Of a stretch of DNA of 64,000 nucleotides, positions 43,988 through 52,750 are shown piece by piece (the stretch's first letter is position 1; every line of letters begins with the position of its first letter). A program made the translations under genes and the position numbers. Under the pieces are notes generated by a model. The model was not told the DNA's origin. It saw only the letters and a list, made by a program, of their open reading frames with translations, and made no database searches. The stretch comes from an uncultured Erysipelotrichales bacterium. Lineage in GTDB: Bacteria > Bacillota_I > Bacilli_A > Erysipelotrichales > Coprobacillaceae. Location of the stretch: NCBI GenBank assembly GCA_910579135.1, contig CAJTTM010000003.1:1-64000 (forward strand), read 5' to 3'.

Positions 43988-44726
43988 AACTATAGTAATC
44001 CTCACTTTGACTCTCAATAATTTCTATATCTATAACTTTATCAAGTTCCTCTTTTAATTTTGAAACCATTATTTTTTCAGCATGATGTCCTATATCTATT
44101 AATAAGATATCATTATCAAAAGCATTTTTCGCATGTCTATATTTTGTATCTCCTGTTATATAAGCATCAGCTTTACCATAAAATTCTTCAATAAAGTCTG
44201 CACCACTTCCACCACAGATAGCTACTCTTTTAATTTTATCAACATGACCTGCATATTTTATATGTTGAAGACCATAAGCGTTTTTAACTAGACTAATAAA
44301 TTCATTTTTTGACATTTCAGCCTTTAAATCAGCAATCTTACTAACACCAGAATCTTCCCCATCTTCAATATTTTCAACATTTAATTTTTCAATCAACCAA
44401 TTATTCATTGAAACCTTATCCAACGATGTATGAGAACTATAGACAGCAATATTATTTAATATTGCATCATAAATAAAGCTTCCCATAAAATGATCTCTAT
44501 CTATATTGTGAATGGGATCTAGTAAAAAGGGATGATGTGTAATTAACATTTGGCATTGATGATCAATAGCTTCTTTTAAAGTTTGTCTATCTGCGTTTAA
44601 GGCTATTATGATCTTATTAACATCACTATTTTTATCACCAATTTGCAAACCACATTTATCCCATTCTTCTTGAATTTCTAATGGATAGTGTTGTTCCATG
44701 ACTTCTATAATATCTCTAACTTTCAT
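43980..44726 (-). CDS. Nif3-like dinuclear metal centre protein
   Basis: 248 residues, family YqfO/Nif3 in its short form without the inserted PII-like domain. Metal ligands are in MLITHHPFLLDP, SSHTSLD and the C-terminal DIGHHAEK. Possible GTP cyclohydrolase I type 2 activity is named in databases but the role is uncertain. It overlaps trmK by eleven bases, the order seen in Bacillus (sigA-trmK-yqfO). Confidence 0.93.
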   Translation of the reverse strand: MKVRDIIEVMEQHYPLEIQEEWDKCGLQIGDKNSDVNKIIIALNADRQTLKEAIDHQCQMLITHHPFLLDPIHNIDRDHFMGSFIYDAILNNIAVYSSHTSLDKVSMNNWLIEKLNVENIEDGEDSGVSKIADLKAEMSKNEFISLVKNAYGLQHIKYAGHVDKIKRVAICGGSGADFIEEFYGKADAYITGDTKYRHAKNAFDNDILLIDIGHHAEKIMVSKLKEELDKVIDIEIIESQSEDYYSYE

Positions 44727-45393
44727 TTAATTCACCTTCTATTGTTTTTATCAAAGATAAAACTTCTTTATATTTTGGGTGCTCTTCATCAAGAGAAGAT
44801 AATATTTTCTTTTGAGTATCAAGCATAGGTTGCCATTTCTTTATAAATAAATCACCTTTTCTTTTTCTAAGTATTGGTCCAAATAAACAATCTTCATTAC
44901 TTAAAGATTCCTTACCATACTCACATACTATAATTTCGTATATATGATTAACGTCCTCAACAATATCTTCATCTATTATTTTAAAATCAATATCATTTAA
45001 AAAATGACGTAATATATCAATCTTTGTATTAGACTGTAATATAAATCTATAATTTTTTAAAATATCTTTATGTTCATTTAATATTCCACATATCAAATGA
45101 CCACCCATCCCACTAATTGTTATCATATCAACTTTTTTATCAATAATAGGATTCATACCACTTCCAAGAAGTGGTATGACTTTGTTTTCTAAATGATAAT
45201 TTTGTATATTTTCTTTGGAAGAATTAAGTGGTCCTTCAGCAATATCACAAGCATAAGCCTTAGACATTATATTCCTATCCACAAGACTTATAGGTAAGTA
45301 CCCATGATCACTTCCAATATCCGCTAAAACTTCCCCATGTTTATATTTTTCTACTAATTTTAAGATTGCATCCAATCTTTTTGATAATTTCAT
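44716..45393 (-). CDS. trmK: tRNA (adenine22-N1)-methyltransferase
   Basis: 225-residue SAM-dependent enzyme that methylates A22 of tRNAs in Gram-positives. The SAM site ADIGSDHGYLPISLV and the ITISGMGGHLI motif are clear, and a helical C-terminal domain follows. It begins one base after the rpoD stop, which implies coupled translation. Confidence 0.94.
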   Translation of the reverse strand: MKLSKRLDAILKLVEKYKHGEVLADIGSDHGYLPISLVDRNIMSKAYACDIAEGPLNSSKENIQNYHLENKVIPLLGSGMNPIIDKKVDMITISGMGGHLICGILNEHKDILKNYRFILQSNTKIDILRHFLNDIDFKIIDEDIVEDVNHIYEIIVCEYGKESLSNEDCLFGPILRKRKGDLFIKKWQPMLDTQKKILSSLDEEHPKYKEVLSLIKTIEGELNES

Positions 45394-45394
45394 A

Positions 45395-46654
45395 TTAACG
45401 ATCCAAGAAATCCTTTAATCGTTTAGAACGAGATGGATGTTTTAATTTTCTTAATGCTTTAGCTTCAATTTGTCTAATACGTTCACGAGTTACACTAAAT
45501 TCTTTTCCAACTTCTTCAAGTGTTCTAGTACGCCCATCATCTAGTCCAAATCTTAAACGTAAAACTTTTTCTTCACGGTCAGTTAACTCTAATAAAACCT
45601 CATTTAATTCATCTTTTAATAATTCATTAGCTGCATAATCATCTGGTGACATAGCACTTTCATCTTCAATAAAATCTCCTAAATGAGAATCATCTTCTTC
45701 ACCAATTGGTGTTTCAAGAGAAACAGGTTCTAATGATATCTTTTGAATTTCTCTAACTTTTTCAGGTGTCATTCCATCCATTTTATCTGCAATTTCTTCA
45801 GCAGTAGGTTCTCTTCCTAACTCTTGAATTAATTGCCTTTGAATACGTGTTAACTTATTAATCGTTTCAACCATATGTACAGGAATACGAATTGTACGAG
45901 CTTGATCTGCAATAGCTCTGGTTATTGCTTGACGAATCCACCAAGTTGCATAAGTAGAAAATTTAAATCCTTTTGTATAATCAAATTTTTCTACCGCTTT
46001 GATAAGACCCATATTTCCTTCTTGAATCAAATCCAAGAATAACATTCCTCTACCAACATATCTTTTTGCAATAGAAACAACTAAACGTAAATTCGCAGCT
46101 GCTAAACGTTTTTTAGCTTCCTCATCACCTTGTAATATAAGTTTTGCAAGAGTAATTTCCTCTTCATGTGTTAATAATTCTACTCTTCCTATTTCTTTTA
46201 AATACATCTTTACAGGATCATTAATCTTAACATTACTTCCTAATTGATTTGCATCGTCATCATCATTTTCGCTATCAGAATACATACTCATTGTATCACT
46301 TGTAGCCATATCAAAATCACCAACAAAATCTAAATCAGGTCCGTCTTCACCTAAATCATCATCTAATGATTCAAAATCTTCTAAATCACCCAAATCACCT
46401 AAATCATCTCCAGATTGAGCAAGTATATCATCGTCAATTTCTAAAGCATCCAATCCATCTTCAATAAGAATACTACTATCGTTAATAAATTGTAATAAAT
46501 CTTCCATTGCTTCATCACTAAGATCATATGTAGACATAAATGTATCTACATCATCTTGAGTTAAAACATTTCCCATAGATTGAGCTTTTTCTAATACTAT
46601 TTTTTCAATATCATCCATTGATACTGCTGCAACTTTTTTCTTTGATTCTTTCAT
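45395..46654 (-). CDS. rpoD: Primary sigma factor RpoD/SigA
   Basis: 419 residues, the housekeeping sigma factor. Region 1.1 remnant (1-70), regions 1.2-2 with DPVKMYLKEIGRVELLTHEE and YATWWIRQAITRAIADQ, region 3, and region 4.2 with TLEEVGKEFSVTRERIRQIE. Between regions 1.1 and 1.2 lies an acidic stretch of about 70 residues (DDLGDLGDLEDFESLDDD and more). The ribosome site AAGGAG is formed by the last dnaG codons. Promoters found here fit its expected TTGACA/TATAAT preference. Confidence 0.97.
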   Translation of the reverse strand: MKESKKKVAAVSMDDIEKIVLEKAQSMGNVLTQDDVDTFMSTYDLSDEAMEDLLQFINDSSILIEDGLDALEIDDDILAQSGDDLGDLGDLEDFESLDDDLGEDGPDLDFVGDFDMATSDTMSMYSDSENDDDDANQLGSNVKINDPVKMYLKEIGRVELLTHEEEITLAKLILQGDEEAKKRLAAANLRLVVSIAKRYVGRGMLFLDLIQEGNMGLIKAVEKFDYTKGFKFSTYATWWIRQAITRAIADQARTIRIPVHMVETINKLTRIQRQLIQELGREPTAEEIADKMDGMTPEKVREIQKISLEPVSLETPIGEEDDSHLGDFIEDESAMSPDDYAANELLKDELNEVLLELTDREEKVLRLRFGLDDGRTRTLEEVGKEFSVTRERIRQIEAKALRKLKHPSRSKRLKDFLDR

Positions 46655-46656
46655 AA

Positions 46657-48393
46657 CTACTCCTTTTCTAATTCTATTATTTCCTTTAATATTTCTGACT
46701 GTTTATAAGGATCTAAAACATAATGAAATTGCTCTAACAATTGTTCCTTTTTCATCTTTCTTGCATTTAAACTTATATTCTTCATATAATGTTGAATTGC
46801 TTTTTCATCATATGGTAAGGGCAATTGTAATTCTGAAATATCTATTACCGTTTGAATCAATTCCTCCTTAGGTAATCGATTAATAAAATCTGCAATCACT
46901 AGTTTGTCATGAGTACGATAATAATCAACAATATAAGAGGCAATCACACGATAATTATCATCATACATAAATCCAACCTTAGCTTCATATTTTAAAGCAA
47001 CTTCTTTACTATTTAACATATAAAACAACAATTCTTTTTCAGCACCACGATATTTATCAACCATTTCTTTAACCCGTCTCACTTCATGATAAACAGGTAT
47101 CTCTTTTGGTTTTATGCCACTTAGTTTCTGTTCAATAATCGTTGCACTAAAGCCAGAAAGCTTAGATAATCTTTGAATATAATAGTCTTTATCAAGTTCA
47201 TCTTTAATACGACTAATCAACTCACACATTTGTTCTAAGAAATGTTTTCTATCATCATAATTCCCAGCATCTATCTCTTTATATTTAAATTCCATTAAAA
47301 ATTCTATTGGTGATAAAGTTTTTTTCAATAATGTCATTAACCCTTCCTTACCATGTTCTTCATAGATTTCATCAGGATCATGATTATCAGGAAGCAAAAT
47401 AATCTTGACATTAAAATTAGCCTCTAACAAGATATCAGCAGCTTTACTTGCAGCTACCTGTCCTGCTCTATCACCATCTAAACATATATGAATCGTAGAT
47501 GTTAACCTTTTAAGCATGCGAATATGATCTCTCGTTAATGCTGTTCCCATTAAAGCAACTGCATTTTCAATTCCTGCTTTATCCATCGCAATAACATCCA
47601 TAAATCCTTCTAACAAGTAAACAAAACCTTCTTTTCTCACAGCTTCCCTGCAACGGTGATAATTATATAATGTTTCACCCTTGATAAAAATCTGTGACTC
47701 TGGAGAGTTCATATACTTACTATCAGTTTGTGTAGTTTTATAAATTCTACCAGAAAAACCAACAATTTTTCCTTCACTATTATGTAAAGGAAACATAATT
47801 CTATCATTAAATCTATCAAAATGATGTTTTGATTCAATAACCAAACCAGATTTTACCATATCTATTTCTGTATACTTCTTTTCAAAAGACTTATATAATA
47901 TAGAATCAATTGGAGCATAACCAATTGAAAACTTTTCAATCACTTCATCACTGAAATGTCTTTTCTTCAAATAATTTTTAGCTTCCAATCCTAGTTTAGT
48001 ATTAAGATAATAATTATAAATTTTACAAGCTTCTTCATTCATCGAATATAAAGCGACATATTCTTTTTTTATTGGCGCTTTTTTTTCATCAAGTTGATAA
48101 TCACTTAAATCAATTCGCCCCATTTCAGCAATTTTTTTTACTGCTTCAATGTAAGATATCTTTAGATAATTTTGAAGGAAAGTAAAAACATTTCCACCAT
48201 TTCCACAAACAAAACACTTATAAATTTGTCTTTCTGGAGAAATAGATAAAGATGGATTATTGTCCTCATGAAAAGGACAAATCGCAACATAGTTACGACC
48301 TTTCTTCGTTAATGAAAGATATTGTCCCAAAATATCTACAATATCAACACTTTGTCTTATTTCATTGATTTTATCTTGGGACAATCTTTGCAT
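46657..48393 (-). CDS. dnaG: DNA primase
   Basis: 578 residues. The N-terminal zinc finger has CPFHEDNNPSL and YKCFVCGNGGNV. The catalytic core includes GFSGRIY, and the TOPRIM motifs are LLEGFMDVIA and HICLDGDRAGQ. A C-terminal helicase-binding region runs from about 430. It synthesises RNA primers at the replication fork. Part of the glyS-dnaG-rpoD macromolecular-synthesis operon, 14 bases after glyS. Confidence 0.97.
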   Translation of the reverse strand: MQRLSQDKINEIRQSVDIVDILGQYLSLTKKGRNYVAICPFHEDNNPSLSISPERQIYKCFVCGNGGNVFTFLQNYLKISYIEAVKKIAEMGRIDLSDYQLDEKKAPIKKEYVALYSMNEEACKIYNYYLNTKLGLEAKNYLKKRHFSDEVIEKFSIGYAPIDSILYKSFEKKYTEIDMVKSGLVIESKHHFDRFNDRIMFPLHNSEGKIVGFSGRIYKTTQTDSKYMNSPESQIFIKGETLYNYHRCREAVRKEGFVYLLEGFMDVIAMDKAGIENAVALMGTALTRDHIRMLKRLTSTIHICLDGDRAGQVAASKAADILLEANFNVKIILLPDNHDPDEIYEEHGKEGLMTLLKKTLSPIEFLMEFKYKEIDAGNYDDRKHFLEQMCELISRIKDELDKDYYIQRLSKLSGFSATIIEQKLSGIKPKEIPVYHEVRRVKEMVDKYRGAEKELLFYMLNSKEVALKYEAKVGFMYDDNYRVIASYIVDYYRTHDKLVIADFINRLPKEELIQTVIDISELQLPLPYDEKAIQHYMKNISLNARKMKKEQLLEQFHYVLDPYKQSEILKEIIELEKE

Positions 48394-48407
48394 TACTATA
48401 CACCTCT

Positions 48408-49781
48408 TTAAAATTTAATTTTCTTTAAAATATAATGTTTTAATTCATTAATTGGTAAACGAACTTGTTCCATTGTATCTCTATCTCTTACTGTAACACT
48501 CTCATCATTCATTGTATCAAAATCAATAGTTACACATAGTGGAGTTCCAATTGCATCTTGTCTTCTATAACGTTTTCCAATTTGTCCTGCCATATCAAAT
48601 TCACAATTAAAGTTTTCAGATAACATTTGATAAACTTCTTCTGCCTTATCTTTTTGTTTCTTAGTAAGTGGTAATACTGCAACCTTAACAGGAGCAACAG
48701 CTGGATGCAAATGCATAACAATTCTCTTATCGTTGTTTTCTAAGATCTCTTCATCATATGCATCGTTCAAAACCGCTAAGAATAAACGCTCTGCGCCAAC
48801 AGATGGTTCAATAACATATGGAATATACTTTGTATTTGTTTCTGGATCTAAATACTCTAAATTCTTTTTAGAATATGTTTGATGCCTATTTAAATCATAA
48901 TCAGTTCTATCTGCAATTCCCCATAATTCTCCCCAACCAAATGGATATAAGTATTCTATATCACTAGTTGCTTTAGAATAGAAAGATAATTCTTCTTTTT
49001 TATGATCTCTAAATTTTAAATTATCTTTATTGATACCTAAATCATATAAGAAGTTCATACAATATTCTTTCCAATACTTGAACCATTCTAAATCAGTATC
49101 TGGTTTACAGAAGAATTCTAATTCCATTTGCTCAAATTCTCTTGTTCTAAAAATAAAGTTACCTGGTGTAATTTCATTTCTAAATGATTTACCTATTTGT
49201 CCAATTCCAAAAGGAACTTTCTTACGAGATGTTCTTTGAATATTCTTAAAGTTTACAAATATACCTTGAGCTGTCTCAGGTCTTAAATAAACTTCACTTT
49301 TAGCATCACTTACAACTCCCATATAAGTTTTAAACATAAGTTCAAATTCTCTAATATCAGTAAAATCCTCACTTCCACAATTTGGACAAGTTATATGATG
49401 CTCTCTAATAAATTCCATCATTTTTTCTGGTGCCCATCCATCACTATGAATATTTGGATCATAATCTTCAATTAACTTATCTGCACGATGTCTTGTATTA
49501 CAATGTTTACAATCAATTAACGGATCATTAAATCCACCAACATGTCCACTTGCTTCCCATACTCTAGGATTCATAAATATAGCAGAATCTAATCCTACAT
49601 TATAAGGTGATTGTTGTACAAATCTTTTCCACCATAATTGTTTAATATTATTTTTCATTTCAACACCTAAAGGACCAAAATCCCAAGTGTTTGCTAAACC
49701 ATCATAAATTTCAGATCCTTGATATACAAACCCTGAATTTTTAGCATGAGCAATCAATTGTTCCATATCTTTATTTGTCAT
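48408..49781 (-). CDS. glyS: Glycyl-tRNA synthetase, single-chain dimeric type
   Basis: 457-residue class II enzyme of the alpha2 type (not the bacterial glyQ/glyS pair). Motif 2 region RPETAQGIFVNF, IGKSFRNEITPGNFIFRTRE and motif 3 with GAERLFLAVL are present; a zinc site CKHC...CPNC lies in the insertion. The anticodon-binding domain starts near residue 360 (VAPVKVAVLPL). First gene of the dnaG-rpoD operon. Its leader holds a hairpin that may attenuate transcription. Confidence 0.95.
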   Translation of the reverse strand: MTNKDMEQLIAHAKNSGFVYQGSEIYDGLANTWDFGPLGVEMKNNIKQLWWKRFVQQSPYNVGLDSAIFMNPRVWEASGHVGGFNDPLIDCKHCNTRHRADKLIEDYDPNIHSDGWAPEKMMEFIREHHITCPNCGSEDFTDIREFELMFKTYMGVVSDAKSEVYLRPETAQGIFVNFKNIQRTSRKKVPFGIGQIGKSFRNEITPGNFIFRTREFEQMELEFFCKPDTDLEWFKYWKEYCMNFLYDLGINKDNLKFRDHKKEELSFYSKATSDIEYLYPFGWGELWGIADRTDYDLNRHQTYSKKNLEYLDPETNTKYIPYVIEPSVGAERLFLAVLNDAYDEEILENNDKRIVMHLHPAVAPVKVAVLPLTKKQKDKAEEVYQMLSENFNCEFDMAGQIGKRYRRQDAIGTPLCVTIDFDTMNDESVTVRDRDTMEQVRLPINELKHYILKKIKF

Positions 49782-49804
49782 AATTATCTCCTCTTTCCCC
49801 TATA

Positions 49805-49835
49805 AAATAACAAAGACCTAGCCTAATGCTAAGTC
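49805..49835 (-). terminator. Attenuator-like hairpin in the glyS leader
   Basis: Stem GACCTAGC / GCTAAGTC (49815-49822, 49828-49835; a G-U pair in the RNA) with tail TTTGTTATTTT on the minus strand. It lies downstream of the glyS promoter, so it would stop glyS transcripts early. No T-box sequence is seen. Confidence 0.55.
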
Positions 49836-49869
49836 ACCATTTTCTATAAAATTATTTTATTGCATTTTA

Positions 49870-49898
49870 TTTATACCCTTATAGTAGTTATTTGTCAA
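49870..49898 (-). promoter_or_regulatory. Promoter of the glyS-dnaG-rpoD operon
   Basis: Minus strand: TTGACA (49898-49893), 17 bases, TATAAA (49875-49870). Confidence 0.75.
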
Positions 49899-49915
49899 CC
49901 AACGATAAGAGTACT

Positions 49916-50830
49916 TTATATATACGTTCTTTCATCAAGCCAATTCAATATTGACTTATAAACAATACTTTTATCCTTTTCAAACAATAATCCATGTCTA
50001 AATCCATCAAACTTTTTAAATGTTAAATCTCTAACACCATGTTCTTTATATTTTTCATATATTTTATAACTATCAATAGCCAAAGTATCATCACTACCCA
50101 CCCCTATATAGATAGATAAAAAGGTTGGAATCTCACGAATTGATATCTGACTATTAACCTCTTTCAATGTTAATAATATATCTTCATATCCTTTGAGAGT
50201 ATATACAAAATGAGTCATTGGGTCTTCTAAATAAACTCGTCTTTGATTTTCATCACTAGTATACCATTCTAATTTATTTAAAACTTTAATTTTTTTACTA
50301 TTCTTACTATAAAAATAATTAAATAAAAGTTTAGAACGATATAATGGACCTTTAAACATCTTTAAAAATTTAATTTGATATTTTGCAAGAGCTAATTTCT
50401 TTGTATCTCCAGAACTCCCAAGCAAAAGAACTCCTTGAATATATTCTCCATAAGTGCTCATAAACTTTCTAATAATTAACGCCCCTAAATCAACGCCTAA
50501 TAAATAATATGGTGCTTCTTGATATCTCTCTCTCATAATCTCATATAGATGAAACATATCTTTAACTAATCCTTCACTCCCATTATTCATCCCAAAGAAT
50601 CCTTGCTCAAAATCTATAAGAGACTTTCCATGCCCAACAAAATCACTAACTACAACAACATACCCACTATTAGATAAGTAAGTAGCAAAATGATCATATC
50701 TATCTGCATGCTCAAATAATCCATGATGTATTTGGACAACACCTTTGATTCTAATAATCACCCTAGGTTCATAAATATGAAATCTAACATGCGTATGTAA
50801 ACATGATGTTAATGACTCTGTATGTTTCAT
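49916..50830 (-). CDS. Alpha/beta hydrolase with Asp at the nucleophile elbow
   Basis: 304 residues, monoacylglycerol-lipase-like fold. The oxyanion-hole region QIHHGLFEHADRY, VVSDFVGHGKS and the C-terminal His in GFRHGLLFE fit the family. The elbow GHSMG of lipases reads GVDLG here (Asp114), so the nucleophile would be Asp, as in epoxide hydrolases and haloalkane dehalogenases. It could also be an inactive form. Start at the ATG at 50830 with AGGAAGGAG; it overlaps the ygiQ stop by four bases. Substrate unknown. Confidence 0.85.
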   Translation of the reverse strand: MKHTESLTSCLHTHVRFHIYEPRVIIRIKGVVQIHHGLFEHADRYDHFATYLSNSGYVVVVSDFVGHGKSLIDFEQGFFGMNNGSEGLVKDMFHLYEIMRERYQEAPYYLLGVDLGALIIRKFMSTYGEYIQGVLLLGSSGDTKKLALAKYQIKFLKMFKGPLYRSKLLFNYFYSKNSKKIKVLNKLEWYTSDENQRRVYLEDPMTHFVYTLKGYEDILLTLKEVNSQISIREIPTFLSIYIGVGSDDTLAIDSYKIYEKYKEHGVRDLTFKKFDGFRHGLLFEKDKSIVYKSILNWLDERTYI

Positions 50831-52629
50831 AGTTTTCTCCTTCCTTTTGGTTTGATTAAACATTTTTTATCATAACCAATTAAATCTTTTCTACCTGCAT
50901 TAACTAGTGCTTCGTAAACTAAATCATAGTTCTTAGGATTCTTATATTGCATTAATGCTCTTTGCATTGCTTTTTCTTTTGGTGTCTTAGCAACATATAC
51001 AGATGATAAATCTCTAGGGTCCAATCCTGTATAATACATTGCAGTTGATAATGTACCAGGAGTCGGATAAAAATCTTGTACTTGTTTTGGTTGATGGTGA
51101 ATATCTCTTAAATATTCAGCTAATTCTATAGCGCTGTCGAGATTACTACCTGGATGAGATGACATTAAATAAGGAACTAAATATTGATCCATATTTTCTT
51201 GTTTATTTATCTCTTCATATTTCTTTACAAATTTTTCATATAATCCTCGTCTAGGTTTTCCCATTTTATCTAAAACAGAATTACTTATATGCTCTGGCGC
51301 AACTTTTAACTGTCCGCTAATATGATGTTTCACTAATTCTCTAAAAAATGTTTCATCTTTATCATACATCAAATAATCATAACGAATACCAGAACGTATG
51401 AAAACTCTTTTGACTCCATCTAAATTTCTTAATTTTTTAAGTAATGATAAGTAATCTTGATGATCCACTTTTAAATTATTACATCTAAAAGGCCATAAAC
51501 ATTGTTTTGTTGGACAAGCTCCTTTATCATTTTGTTTTTGACAACTTGGTTGTCTAAAGTTAGCTGTTGGTCCTCCTACATCATGAATATATCCTTTAAA
51601 TTCTTTATCCTCAATCATTAATTTAGCTTCATCAATTAATGATTCATGTGATCTAGTTTGAATAATTCTTCCTTGATGAAAGTTTAAGGCACAAAAATTA
51701 CAAGCCCCAAAACATCCCCTATTACTAATAAGAGAAAATTTAACTTCTTTTATTGCTGGTATATCCTGATACATAGGATGAAATGTTCTTTGATAATGGA
51801 GAGCATATGTATCATCAAATTCCATTTGAGTTAATGGACGGTTAGGTCTATTTTGAACTATATAATACCCATCATATGGTTCTACCAACACTTTCGCATT
51901 ATAATGATCAGTATTAAGATATTGCACTCCAAAAGATCTTGCATATGTTTCTTTGTTTGTACTTACTTCATGAAAACTAGGAAGCATGATATGATCTCCT
52001 ACTACACTTAAATCTTTAGTTTTATAAACAGTTCCATCTAAATAAGTTAAATACTTTACATCTAATCCACTATCTAATGCTTCTGCAATCTCAATAATAC
52101 TATTTTCTCCCATTCCATACATTAATAAATCTGCTGAAGAATCAACTAAAATAGAATGTCTAACCTTATCATCCCAATAATCATAATGAGCTAATCGCCT
52201 TAAACTTGCTTCAATACCTCCTATAAGTATTGTAGCATCCCTATAAGCTTCTCTAATTTTTTGACAATAAACAATAACAGCTCTATCAGGGCGATGTCCT
52301 GCTTCTCCATTATTAGAGTAACTATCTTCTCTTCTTTTTCTTTTCGCTACAGTATAATGATTCACCATAGAATCAATATTACCACTTGAAACCAAAAAAC
52401 CTAATCTTGGTTTACCAAATCTTTTAAAATCATCTGTTGTCTTCCAATTAGGTTGTGCTAAAAAACATACTTTAAACCCTCTACTCTCTAAGGTTCTTGT
52501 AATAATGGCCGCTCCAAATGAAGGATGATCAACATAAGCATCACCACAAACGTAAATAAAATCAGGTTGCTGCCAACCTCTATCTATCATTTCTTCATAA
52601 GTTGTAGGCAAAAAATCTCCCATAGTCAT
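50827..52629 (-). CDS. ygiQ: YgiQ-family radical SAM protein
   Basis: 600 residues. The N-terminal cobalamin-binding-like domain has CGDAYVDHPSFGAAII and IGGIEASLRRLAHYDYW. The radical SAM cluster site is RGCFGACNFCAL, and KVAPEHIS and YLMSSHPGS belong to the C-terminal half. The family is widespread and its reaction is not established. I start at the ATG at 52629 after AAGGAAG; a second ATG two codons on is equally possible. Coupled to the hydrolase gene downstream. Confidence 0.93.
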   Translation of the reverse strand: MTMGDFLPTTYEEMIDRGWQQPDFIYVCGDAYVDHPSFGAAIITRTLESRGFKVCFLAQPNWKTTDDFKRFGKPRLGFLVSSGNIDSMVNHYTVAKRKRREDSYSNNGEAGHRPDRAVIVYCQKIREAYRDATILIGGIEASLRRLAHYDYWDDKVRHSILVDSSADLLMYGMGENSIIEIAEALDSGLDVKYLTYLDGTVYKTKDLSVVGDHIMLPSFHEVSTNKETYARSFGVQYLNTDHYNAKVLVEPYDGYYIVQNRPNRPLTQMEFDDTYALHYQRTFHPMYQDIPAIKEVKFSLISNRGCFGACNFCALNFHQGRIIQTRSHESLIDEAKLMIEDKEFKGYIHDVGGPTANFRQPSCQKQNDKGACPTKQCLWPFRCNNLKVDHQDYLSLLKKLRNLDGVKRVFIRSGIRYDYLMYDKDETFFRELVKHHISGQLKVAPEHISNSVLDKMGKPRRGLYEKFVKKYEEINKQENMDQYLVPYLMSSHPGSNLDSAIELAEYLRDIHHQPKQVQDFYPTPGTLSTAMYYTGLDPRDLSSVYVAKTPKEKAMQRALMQYKNPKNYDLVYEALVNAGRKDLIGYDKKCLIKPKGRRKL

Positions 52630-52710
52630 CCTTCTTCCTTTTTCAACTATTATACAACAATAAAAAAAAAATAATAGATATTTCAACAAAATTATCTATC
52701 TTTTCATATA

Positions 52711-52741
52711 AAGGAAAAGGTATATCAATTACGATATACCT
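52711..52741 (-). terminator. Terminator of glgBP
   Basis: Stem AGGTATATC / GATATACCT (52718-52726, 52733-52741) with TTTTCCTTT tail on the minus strand. Confidence 0.85.
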
Positions 52742-52750
52742 CATCTTATT

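Noticed and set aside
49782..49915. T-box riboswitch before glyS
   Set aside because: The leader is about 80 bases, too short, and has no T-box sequence or specifier loop.
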